Source of the DNA: CAYPEL01 sp036479985
GTDB taxonomy: Bacteria > Pseudomonadota > Gammaproteobacteria > DSM-19610
Assembly: GCA_965224815.1 (NCBI GenBank)
Contig: CBDDAF010000003.1
Coordinates: forward strand, 2,728,001-2,792,000
Reading direction: 5' to 3'
Length of the DNA: 64,000 bases
A program made the position numbers and the translations under genes. Under the pieces are notes generated by a model, which was given only the letters and a program-made list of their open reading frames with translations, was not told where the DNA came from and did not search any database. The first letter of the stretch is position 1. Each line of letters starts with the position of its first letter. Shown here one piece after another: positions 34,917-43,123 of this stretch.

Positions 34917-35456
34917 ATGCAGGTATTTTACGGGTTGAAAACATTCCGCCAGTTAATGGCATTGGGTTTTTCTACCATATTTTTTATATTGTCATTAACA
35001 CTCGCCGGTATGACTGCTGAGGCGATGCTCCAGGGTTTGCTGGGTTCTGCCGGTTTAACGGAAGCCTTACTGAAAGCGATTAATATGGCGATTGTTTCTC
35101 TGGCAACATTTGAACTGGGTCTTGTAGTTATAAAAGAATACGCTGGCCGTGACGACGAGGGTCATATTGCGATTGTATTACACCGTACATTACCGCGTTT
35201 TGTCAGCATTGTGTGTATTGCATTGGTGCTGGAAGGTTTGTTAATGGTGATTAAGTATAGTCAGCTCGATCTGGCCGGTAACCTGTATTACCCTGTTGCT
35301 GTTATCAGTAGTGCATCTTTATTGCTTGCATCACTGGGCGTGTTCCTGAAATTATCCAGCCAGTATTCTGTTGCGCAGACTTCAGTTCAAACGCAGCAGG
35401 ATTTTAGCAAGATTCATTCTGACGGCGAAAATCGCGCCGCTATGAATGTTATGTAA
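34917..35456 (+). CDS. Hypothetical four-helix membrane protein
   Basis: A 179-residue inner membrane protein that I do not recognise by function. Four hydrophobic helices are visible: LMALGFSTIFFILSLTLAG, AINMAIVSLATFELGLVVI, RFVSIVCIALVLEGLLMVI and YYPVAVISSASLLLASLGVFL. The C-terminal tail is polar. A conserved-looking MTAEAMLQGLLG segment links the first two helices. AAGGA lies 7 bases before ATG 34917; an in-frame extension up to 34803 is rejected because it has no ribosome site and a non-hydrophobic, unlikely composition. It stands alone between repeat fragments. Confidence 0.65.
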   Translation: MQVFYGLKTFRQLMALGFSTIFFILSLTLAGMTAEAMLQGLLGSAGLTEALLKAINMAIVSLATFELGLVVIKEYAGRDDEGHIAIVLHRTLPRFVSIVCIALVLEGLLMVIKYSQLDLAGNLYYPVAVISSASLLLASLGVFLKLSSQYSVAQTSVQTQQDFSKIHSDGENRAAMNVM

Positions 35457-35460
35457 ACCT

Positions 35461-35493
35461 GTAGGGTGGGTTTCGTGCCTCACCCCACCCTAC
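35461..35493. repeat. Palindromic repeat family C, short copy
   Basis: GTAGGGTGGG followed by the inverse arm (CACCCCACCCTAC) with the inner part deleted. It lies between the membrane protein gene and the large convergent surface-protein gene. Confidence 0.75.
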
Positions 35494-35516
35494 AATTACA
35501 TTTTCTACAACTCAAT

Positions 35517-38500
35517 CTATTTAACAGTAAACTCAATTCGGCGATTGTTCGCTCTGCTTTCTCTGGTTGCATTGGATGCAACCGGTTGTGTTTCACCGTA
35601 GCCAATAGCGCTGTGTCTGTCAGCCGACAGGCCTGCCGCTTGCAGGTAGCGAAGCACAGCTTCCGCACGTCGCTGGCTGAGGTTCATGTTATAAGAAGCG
35701 CGGCCTATGGAATCAGTATGACCGCCAACTTCGATATTGACATCGGTGCATTGCATAGACACTGCAGCCAGTTCATCCAGCAGGGCGTGGCTTTGTGGGG
35801 CAAGGTCTGCCTTGTTTGTTCTGAAGTGAATAGATCCGCTATTCAATACAGCATCGATGTTTGCCTGACAATCCATGGCCGGGACGACAGGGGCGGCCAT
35901 GGCAACAATTTCTTCCTGGACAGGTTCGAATGCAGGTTCAGCCTTGACGAAAGGCAGGCTTGCAACACGCCGTGAACGTTTCTTAAACCGTTTAATCAAA
36001 TTGATTGAAAACAGCTGAGCATCTTCGTCATAAAGATCCGCTTCCAGGCGGATTGCAATGCCGTTTTTATAGCCGTATTCAGCGCCTAGTCCAAAAAATG
36101 CATGAATGTCGTTGACGCGATGGAAGTCGACATTATTGCCATTGTTTTCCATTTTACCGATGCCAACTTTACCGTAATAAGACATACCGCGGCGTGTAAA
36201 TAAGTCGTTATCTTCTTTTTTATCATCTTCACCAAACCGGTATAAACCACTAATACCATAGACTTGATAGTCAACTGAACCCTGCGGATCTAATGTCGCT
36301 TTGCCCAGGTCAGCATAATGCGCTTCGAAACTGATCCGTTTGGACAAGTCATAACCCAGGAGAACTTTCCAGCCCAGGTCTATTTCTTCATCGACTTCAA
36401 AACCGGTTTTATCAGTGTCCGGTTTGACGTGAGCAAAGCCTACCCCGGCGCCCACATACAGGCCTGATTTAAACTCATCCTGTTCTTCTTGTGCAGTACT
36501 CGCCGTTGATGCACTCATTGCTGCGATACCTAATATACTCGCACTGAGAGCGCGTCTGGCAACAACGCCAGGACGTTGACCGGAAACGGTTGCATTGCGC
36601 AGCAGATAAAGTAATGCAAACAACATCAGCAATGGCATTGTCGGATCGAATTTGGCATCCGTATCGATTGCACAACCACCGACAGCATCCAGACCAGTAC
36701 GTACTTTGCCCGTTGGCTTAAACCCTTGCAGTTGATCGTCATAACCATCGCCGTTGGTATCGGTAAAGCCATCGATCAAGCCATCGTTATCGATATCGCT
36801 TAACCCGGCTCGTCTGGTGTCAGTGATACCGTCATTGTCACTGTCCAGGTCATGAACATCGGGCGTATTATCCGCATCGGTATCCGGTAACGGAACAGGT
36901 GGTGCAGCAGCTACTGTGTTGTCATAGCCATCACCATCAGGATCGGTAAAGTTATCAATGTGGCCATCTTTATCGCCGTCACTTAAACCAGCTTCTGTGG
37001 TATCAGTGATACCGTCATTGTCACTGTCCAGGTCATGCACATCCGGAACGCCATCGTTGTCGGTATCCGGTAACGGGCTGGGAGGAGTGGTTGTAACAGC
37101 ATCGTCATAACCATCACCATCTGCATCGGTAAAGTTATCGATATGACCGTCACCATCAGTATCACTTAATCCGGCTTCGATGGTGTCAGTGATACCGTCA
37201 TTGTCGCTATCCAGATCATGGATGTCAGGTATGCCATCGTTGTCGGTATCTGGTAGTACAGTAGGTGAAGCCGCGACTAAATCATCAAAGCCATCGCCGT
37301 TACTATCAATAAATCCATCAACCAGGCCATCGCCATCAGTATCACTTAATCCAGCTTCGATAGTATCGGTGATTCCATCGTTGTCACTATCAAGGTCATG
37401 CACATCGGGCACGCCATCATTGTCTGTATCCGGTGTCGATATGACCGGCGTATGTCCTGTATCAGCAAAACCATTGCCATCACTATCCGGCTGACCTGCT
37501 TCAATGACATCGGTCACACCATCGTTGTCACTGTCTAGATCAAGAAAATCAGGATTCAGATCGGTATCGTGATTGGCTGGATTATCTGCTACGCCATTGT
37601 TGTCATAATCGACAGCACCAGATTCGGCTACGGTTTCAACCGGATCAGCCAGGCCGTTTGCACCAAAGCTGTTTCCACTGTCGATTTCACCATCGCCATC
37701 TGTATCCAGGGTAGCAATTTCAGTCGGAGTCAGACCGGTTTCAGCAAGATCGAGGATACCGTCACCATCTGCATCGAGATCCTGGTGGTTAGGGATGCCG
37801 TCATTATCGAAGTCGCCAGTTCCCTCTACACTATCCGGGATACCGTCATTATCATCGTCGATATCGACAATGTCGTTAATGCCGTCACCATCGAAATCAT
37901 TCGGATCAATTGAGACAGTAACTACAGCCGTATCTGTGCCACCATTGCCGTCATCAATCTGGTAAGTGAATGTGTCAGTGCCAGAAAAACCAGTATTTGG
38001 GGTATAGTCGATTGTGTCATCGGTTAACACGGCAGGGGTGCCGTTGTTATTAACAACGGCATTACCGTTAGTGCCATTTGCGGTTACTGACATTGTCAGC
38101 GGATCCGTTTCTGGGTCACTGTCATTTACCAGCACATTGATGTTGACCAGATTACCCGTGCTAGAGGCGGAGTCATCAATTGCTGTTGGAGCAGCATTGC
38201 CTGCTGAAATGGTTACAGTAACTGTCGCCGTATCGGTTCCGCCATTACTGTCATCGACCTGGTAAGTAAATGTGTCAGCGCCAATAAAAGCAGCGTTCGG
38301 CGTATAATCAATCGTGTCATCGGTCAAAACAGCCGGGGTGCCGTTGTTATTAACGACGGCATTACCATTAGAACCATTCGCGGTGACAGACAAAGTTAAC
38401 GGATCCGTTTCCGGGTCGGTGTCATTATTCAGCACATCGATATTAACCAGGTTTCCCTGGCTGGTCGAGGCTGTGTCGTTCGTTGCTGTCGGAGCACCAT

Positions 38501-41054
38501 TAACGGTAACAGTAACTGTCGCCGTATCGGTTCCGCCATTGCCGTCATCGACCTGGTAAGTAAAGGTGTCGGTGCCGGTAAAGGCTGCATTCGGCGTATA
38601 ATCAATGGTGTCATCGGTCAAAACAGCGGGTGTGCCGTTGTTGTTGACAACCGCATTTCCGTTAGAGCCATTCGCGGTGACTGACAAAGTCAACGGATCC
38701 GTTTCCGGATCGCTATCATTATTCAGCACATCGATATTAACCAGATTACCCTGACTGGTTGAGGCTGTGTCGTTTACTGCTGTTGGAGAACCGTCAACGG
38801 TTACTGTAACTGTTGCAGTATCTGTACCGCCATTGCCGTCATCGACCTGGTATGTAAAGGTGTCCGCGCCAGTAAAGGCCGCGTTCGGCGTATAATCAAT
38901 GGTGTCGTCAGTCAAAATAGCGGGTGTGCCGTTGTTGTTGACAACCGCATTTCCGTTAGAGCCATTCGCGGTGACAGACAAAGTCAGCGGATCGGTTTCC
39001 GGATCGCTATCATTATTCAGTACATCGATAGTAATCAGATTACCCTGACTGGTTGAGGCTGTGTCGTTCGTTGCTGTGGGCGCGCTATTACCCGCTGAAA
39101 CAGTCACAGTTACTGTCGCCGTATCTGTGCCACCGTTACCGTCATCAATCTGGTAGGTAAAGGTGTCCGTGCCAGTAAAGGCCGCGTTCGGTGTATAGTC
39201 AATGGTATCGTCGGTCAAAACAGCCGGAGTACCGTTGTTATTAACGACCGCATTACCGTTAGAGCCATTCGCGGTGACTGACAAAGTCAGCGGATCCGTT
39301 TCCGGGTCGGTGTCATTATTTAGTACATCGATATTAACCAGATTACCCTGGCTGGTTGAGGCTGTGTCGTTCGTTGCTGTCGGAGCACCATTAACGGTAA
39401 CAGTAACTGTCGCCGTATCGGTTCCGCCATTGCCGTCATCGACCTGATAAGTAAAGGTGTCGGTGCCGGTAAAGGCTGCATTCGGCGTATAATCAATGGT
39501 GTCATCGGTCAAAACAGCGGGTGTGCCGTTGTTGTTGACAACTGCATTTCCGTTAGAGCCATTCGCGGTGACTGACAAAGTCAACGGATCCGTTTCCGGA
39601 TCGCTATCATTATTCAGCACATCGATATTAACCAGGTTACCCTGGCTGGTTGAGGCTGTGTCATTCGTTGCTGTCGGAACACCATTAACGGTTATAGTTA
39701 CTGTCGCGGTATCTGTGCTTGAGCCACCGCTGGCAGCATTACCATCGTCAACTTGATAAACAAAGGTATCGGTGCCAGTAAAATTGGCATTTGGCAGGTA
39801 GTCAATCGTGTCATCCGTCAAAATGGCAGGCGTGCCGTTATCATTTACCGTCGCGGTACCATTACTTGCCTGGGTATCGATTGACAAGGTCAGGTTATCT
39901 CCATCGGCATCACTGTCATTATTAAGGACATCAATATTGACGTTTGAATTCTCATTAGTTGAAGCAGAGTCATCCATCGCGTCTGGAGGCTGATTTGCTA
40001 GCGTCGAGAGTGTGAAATAGCCTGATGTTCCGCCATACATGTCAGCATCGCCATTGTTGCCGGCGGTATCTGGTGGGAATGTCGAGGGATCAGCCAGGGT
40101 ATGTACAGCAGAATCTACATCAGCCGGGAAATAGGAAAAGCCGAAATAGGTTACACCTACACCTACGCCTAGTTGATCAAGCGTGACGAACGCTGAGCCT
40201 AAATGTTCATTAGAAAATTGAATATTAGTTGGGAATACTTTTGTGACGGCTAATGCGTCGTTATTTAAAAATTGAAAATGAGTCTTTGGGATTGAGCTAT
40301 AAAGTCCGTATAAAACATCAGGGTTTGAAACAGGGTTATTATCATCAACAAGCAGCAAAGGGCCATATGAAGCTGGATTACCCGTTCCATCCAGAGTAAG
40401 GATAGCGGCGATTTGAACTGGGTTATTGCCCGACTTCTCGGTGACTATGTGGCCTGATTCGGCAAGATTTGCAGCAAGGGCTGGTGCTGTGATTCCGCTG
40501 GTAAAAATAAAATCAATACGTTCGATATTTTTTGCTCTTTTATTGGGTAGCGCATCGTCATCATTATCGAACACATCCAGTCCACCACGACTGATAATGT
40601 CACCGCCGACCATTGCTTCCATATCGCAATTATCAGTGGTACCTAATCGAGGATAAGTTGTAGTCAAGTCATACGGAGGATTGCCAGTCGTGTTAGAACT
40701 TTCAGCAAACATTCCGCAGGGGAGGCCGGTAGCTTTGATATTGGTGTTGGCAGGGGTAGTGGTAGCGTCCACTCTCCGAATAGTCACATCGTCAGCCAGA
40801 AAAACCGGCACATAACTATTACCGCCGAACTGAAACCCATCTAAGTGCAGATCGTTACCCTGACCCCAATTGTAGGTATTAGAATCCGTACCAGTATAAG
40901 TTAGTGGTGGTGGTGTGGCAGGGGTTGTTGAAGTAGTGAGCTGAGTGATCGGCCCGCCAGCAAAAGCTGAACCCATTGAAAAGACGCTGATGCCCGCGCT
41001 TGTTGCTAATAGAATGGCTTTTATCAACTCATGTTTCTGGTCATGCTTAGTCAT
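35517..41054 (-). CDS. Giant repeat surface protein with OmpA-family C terminus
   Basis: 1,845 residues. A signal peptide (AILLATSAGISVFSMGSAFA) precedes an N-terminal region of about 330 residues. Next come seven cadherin/Ig-like tandem repeats of about 100 residues (NDTASTSQGNLVNIDVLNN, DDTIDYTPNAAFTG), then a long run of thrombospondin-type-3 calcium repeats (DSDNDGITDTIEAG, DTDGDGHIDNF). After these, a Cys-containing GGCAID, a FDPTMPLLMLFALLYLLRN helix and a second signal-like stretch (ARRALSASILGIAAMSASTA) precede an OmpA-like beta barrel (LYVGAGVGFAHVKP) and an OmpA peptidoglycan-binding domain (EVGGHTDSIG, NRRIEF). It is likely a calcium-stiffened adhesin or outer membrane stalk. It ends the leftward region next to a promoter-rich gap. 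Confidence 0.85.
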   Translation of the reverse strand: MTKHDQKHELIKAILLATSAGISVFSMGSAFAGGPITQLTTSTTPATPPPLTYTGTDSNTYNWGQGNDLHLDGFQFGGNSYVPVFLADDVTIRRVDATTTPANTNIKATGLPCGMFAESSNTTGNPPYDLTTTYPRLGTTDNCDMEAMVGGDIISRGGLDVFDNDDDALPNKRAKNIERIDFIFTSGITAPALAANLAESGHIVTEKSGNNPVQIAAILTLDGTGNPASYGPLLLVDDNNPVSNPDVLYGLYSSIPKTHFQFLNNDALAVTKVFPTNIQFSNEHLGSAFVTLDQLGVGVGVTYFGFSYFPADVDSAVHTLADPSTFPPDTAGNNGDADMYGGTSGYFTLSTLANQPPDAMDDSASTNENSNVNIDVLNNDSDADGDNLTLSIDTQASNGTATVNDNGTPAILTDDTIDYLPNANFTGTDTFVYQVDDGNAASGGSSTDTATVTITVNGVPTATNDTASTSQGNLVNIDVLNNDSDPETDPLTLSVTANGSNGNAVVNNNGTPAVLTDDTIDYTPNAAFTGTDTFTYQVDDGNGGTDTATVTVTVNGAPTATNDTASTSQGNLVNIDVLNNDTDPETDPLTLSVTANGSNGNAVVNNNGTPAVLTDDTIDYTPNAAFTGTDTFTYQIDDGNGGTDTATVTVTVSAGNSAPTATNDTASTSQGNLITIDVLNNDSDPETDPLTLSVTANGSNGNAVVNNNGTPAILTDDTIDYTPNAAFTGADTFTYQVDDGNGGTDTATVTVTVDGSPTAVNDTASTSQGNLVNIDVLNNDSDPETDPLTLSVTANGSNGNAVVNNNGTPAVLTDDTIDYTPNAAFTGTDTFTYQVDDGNGGTDTATVTVTVNGAPTATNDTASTSQGNLVNIDVLNNDTDPETDPLTLSVTANGSNGNAVVNNNGTPAVLTDDTIDYTPNAAFIGADTFTYQVDDSNGGTDTATVTVTISAGNAAPTAIDDSASSTGNLVNINVLVNDSDPETDPLTMSVTANGTNGNAVVNNNGTPAVLTDDTIDYTPNTGFSGTDTFTYQIDDGNGGTDTAVVTVSIDPNDFDGDGINDIVDIDDDNDGIPDSVEGTGDFDNDGIPNHQDLDADGDGILDLAETGLTPTEIATLDTDGDGEIDSGNSFGANGLADPVETVAESGAVDYDNNGVADNPANHDTDLNPDFLDLDSDNDGVTDVIEAGQPDSDGNGFADTGHTPVISTPDTDNDGVPDVHDLDSDNDGITDTIEAGLSDTDGDGLVDGFIDSNGDGFDDLVAASPTVLPDTDNDGIPDIHDLDSDNDGITDTIEAGLSDTDGDGHIDNFTDADGDGYDDAVTTTPPSPLPDTDNDGVPDVHDLDSDNDGITDTTEAGLSDGDKDGHIDNFTDPDGDGYDNTVAAAPPVPLPDTDADNTPDVHDLDSDNDGITDTRRAGLSDIDNDGLIDGFTDTNGDGYDDQLQGFKPTGKVRTGLDAVGGCAIDTDAKFDPTMPLLMLFALLYLLRNATVSGQRPGVVARRALSASILGIAAMSASTASTAQEEQDEFKSGLYVGAGVGFAHVKPDTDKTGFEVDEEIDLGWKVLLGYDLSKRISFEAHYADLGKATLDPQGSVDYQVYGISGLYRFGEDDKKEDNDLFTRRGMSYYGKVGIGKMENNGNNVDFHRVNDIHAFFGLGAEYGYKNGIAIRLEADLYDEDAQLFSINLIKRFKKRSRRVASLPFVKAEPAFEPVQEEIVAMAAPVVPAMDCQANIDAVLNSGSIHFRTNKADLAPQSHALLDELAAVSMQCTDVNIEVGGHTDSIGRASYNMNLSQRRAEAVLRYLQAAGLSADRHSAIGYGETQPVASNATRESRANNRRIEFTVK

Positions 41055-41444
41055 GGGGTTCCTTATTGCCGGAGGCGTTCATAATGATTTCCGGTAATAA
41101 AAGCAATAATTGTTCCATCAGATTTATATCGGCAATTTTTATGAACAGACGCCGCGCCCATTATTTCAGTAGCTACATGAAATTATTGAGTAATATGGGG
41201 GATTTTCTTACAGCTAAATTGGGTATTTTAAAAAATGAGCCGCTTAAAGTAACAATAATATACTGACAAAAACCAAATACTTAAGATGCCAATGATGTTA
41301 TTTCGTCAAAATTATGCCGAATAGCGAGAGGAATGGCTGAGCGCTGATAAATTTGTGAAGATTTGTAGGAGCGGCTTCAGCCGCGATGGCCGGTAACATC
41401 ACTCATCGCGGCTGAAGCCGCTCCTACAAATTCATGTGCACTAA
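41055..41444. other. Gene-free interval with REP copy 9
   Basis: A 390-base gap upstream of the surface-protein gene. It contains its promoter region on the minus strand and a REP pair at 41363-41430 at the 3' side of the glycosyltransferase gene. A short plus-strand frame at 41066 has no coding features. Confidence 0.45.
41363..41430. repeat. GTAG-type REP inverted pair, copy 9
   Basis: Near-perfect arms extended to ATTTGTAGGAGCGG / CCGCTCCTACAAAT. It lies 3' of the glycosyltransferase operon. Confidence 0.9.
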
Positions 41445-42179
41445 TCAGCGGTGTGTTTTTCCAAGGTAATGCCTGGACAGGCAATAGATAAGTGTCACGG
41501 TGTAGGGCTTTAATAGCTTCCCCAGTTTGAAGCTGGAGTCACCGGCGTCTCTTTGTGTCCAGTCGTTCGGAATGACGGCGAATTTCCATCCGGCGAGCAC
41601 GGCATTGACTGACAGTTCGATGGTAATGTTGAACTGGCCAGCGACCAGGGGTTGCATGGCATCAATAACAGGGCGGCGGTAGCATTTAAATCCGTTTGTG
41701 AAATCATTATATTTGCTGCGAAGAATCAGGGAAACGAAACGGTTGGCGATGCGATTAATAAATAATTTAAATCGTGGATAACCTGTCACCGTCGTGTTTG
41801 GCATAAAGCGACTTCCAAACGCACAGTCATAACCTTCCTGTATTTTCCTGAAATAAGCAGCAGCATCTTTTGGTGAGTCTGAGCCATCTGAAGTCACTAT
41901 GACGACAGCATCACCTCTGTAATCATCCAGTCCTTTGCGGATAGCATTGCCATAGCCATTTGGGCCAGGGTTATTAATATAACGAACACATTTATGTGAG
42001 GCTGTGATAGTTTTCAGGATCGACTCGGTCTTGTCAGTGCTGCCATCGTTAATCACAATAATTTCGTAATTAAAGTCTTGCTCATCCAGGTGGGTGGTTA
42101 ATTCCTGTAGCGTTGATTCAATAACATCCTGTTCGTTATAAGCAGGCATAACAATTGAGAAGAGATCAATTTCGTTCAT
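41445..42179 (-). CDS. Glycosyltransferase family 2 (dolichyl-phosphate mannosyltransferase-like)
   Basis: A 244-residue GT-A enzyme. It starts FSIVMPAYNEQDVIESTLQEL, then has the metal site IVINDGSTDKTESIL, an IVTSDGSDSPKDA acceptor-region motif, and CAFGSRFMPNT. The C-terminal part lacks membrane helices except a weak one (PYTVTLIYCLSRHYL). Family members transfer a sugar from UDP- or GDP-sugar to a lipid phosphate carrier. It lies 13 bases after the sugar isomerase-like gene and forms the end of a three-gene leftward unit with the polytopic protein upstream. The sugar and acceptor are unknown. Confidence 0.85.
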   Translation of the reverse strand: MNEIDLFSIVMPAYNEQDVIESTLQELTTHLDEQDFNYEIIVINDGSTDKTESILKTITASHKCVRYINNPGPNGYGNAIRKGLDDYRGDAVVIVTSDGSDSPKDAAAYFRKIQEGYDCAFGSRFMPNTTVTGYPRFKLFINRIANRFVSLILRSKYNDFTNGFKCYRRPVIDAMQPLVAGQFNITIELSVNAVLAGWKFAVIPNDWTQRDAGDSSFKLGKLLKPYTVTLIYCLSRHYLGKTHR

Positions 42180-42192
42180 ATTATTACTCTAA

Positions 42193-42999
42193 CTAATCAT
42201 ACCATTCGTGAACGCGGGAAAGTGCTTCTTTAATACTAGTGAGAGGCTGGCTGGATCTTCGCATTTCAATTGAAATCCAGCCGTCATAGTGTATTTCGCG
42301 CAGCGCTTTTCCAATGTCCGTGTGATTTACTCTTGGGTCGGAGAAATCACCAAGATTGGGTTCGGAGATATGGAAATGTGCAATATTTCCAGCTGATTCC
42401 TGAATGGCGCGTACAACATCATCCCCTTCCATGTAAATACAGGCAGTATCCAGGTGCAGACCAATGCCCGGATGTGCGACATCGCTGACCATTGTTGAAG
42501 CCTCTTGCCAGTGAGTTAAAAAGTTACAGTCATATACCTTTGGGTTCGGCTCGATACATAACTGAACGTCATGAGCGTTACAAGCTGCGCCTGCCTGTTT
42601 AAAAAATTCTTTGGCTTCTGTGACCGTCTGCTGATGTGTTCTACTACCTGGGTCGCGGTTTTTGGGAGATCCAAACACCAGAGCGCGTGCACCGAGTGCG
42701 TTGGCGAGTTCAGCGACATGACTGATATGCGCAACAAGCCTGGCCTGCGTGTCGGCGTCAGAAAAAACCTGTAATTCTGGTTTGCCAAACAGGATTGCCT
42801 GTAAAGCAGGTATTTTGAAACCTTTCTCATTCAGATTAGTTCGAATTTTACTGGCGGAACCAGGATCTGCGCCTTTCCAGTCTGGCCATAATTTTGTTGG
42901 AGCGATCTCAATGCCTGACACCCCATTATTTTGTAGCAGGCTAATAACTTCATCTTCCTCATGAGGATCCCATGCGATGTTTGAGACAGACAGTTTCAT
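42193..42999 (-). CDS. Sugar phosphate isomerase/epimerase-type TIM-barrel protein
   Basis: A 268-residue protein of the AP-endonuclease-2 / xylose-isomerase-like TIM barrel family. Visible marks are MKLSVSNIAWDPHEEDEVI, GIEIAPTKLWPDW, ARALVFGSPKNRDPG, LCIEPNPKVYDCNF, IGLHLDTACIYMEGDD, NIAHFHISEPNLGDF and WISIEMRRS. The metal ligands E, D, H and E of the family can be matched to these segments. The family isomerises or epimerises ketoses or inosose compounds. Placed between two glycan genes, it likely makes a sugar or cyclitol precursor. The exact reaction is not visible. Confidence 0.8.
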   Translation of the reverse strand: MKLSVSNIAWDPHEEDEVISLLQNNGVSGIEIAPTKLWPDWKGADPGSASKIRTNLNEKGFKIPALQAILFGKPELQVFSDADTQARLVAHISHVAELANALGARALVFGSPKNRDPGSRTHQQTVTEAKEFFKQAGAACNAHDVQLCIEPNPKVYDCNFLTHWQEASTMVSDVAHPGIGLHLDTACIYMEGDDVVRAIQESAGNIAHFHISEPNLGDFSDPRVNHTDIGKALREIHYDGWISIEMRRSSQPLTSIKEALSRVHEWYD

Positions 43000-43039
43000 T
43001 TTGTTGTTAGCCCTGGTGAGTCTATAATTAAATTGTAAT

Positions 43040-43110
43040 AACCTGTAGGAGCGGCTTCAGCCACGATGAACCGCTGCATTTCATCGCGGCTGAAGCCGCT
43101 CCTACAGGTT
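43040..43110. repeat. GTAG-type REP inverted pair, copy 10
   Basis: Arms extended to AACCTGTAGGAGCGG / CCGCTCCTACAGGTT with one inner change (CCACGATG). It lies between two leftward genes. Confidence 0.9.
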
Positions 43111-43123
43111 ATAGTGTCACTGC

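Noticed and set aside
37180..40656. Several plus-strand reading frames (for example 37180-37494, 38014-38265, 38314-38559, 39202-39447) opposite the surface-protein repeats
   Set aside because: They repeat with the DNA repeats, have Ser/Val-rich low-complexity content, and are the antisense of a clear coding region.
35517..41054. The tandem DNA repeats as a CRISPR array
   Set aside because: The repeats are about 300 bases, coding and in frame, with no short spacers.
41066..41266. 66-residue plus-strand frame upstream of the surface-protein gene
   Set aside because: No ribosome site, odd composition, and it lies in the promoter region of the opposite gene.
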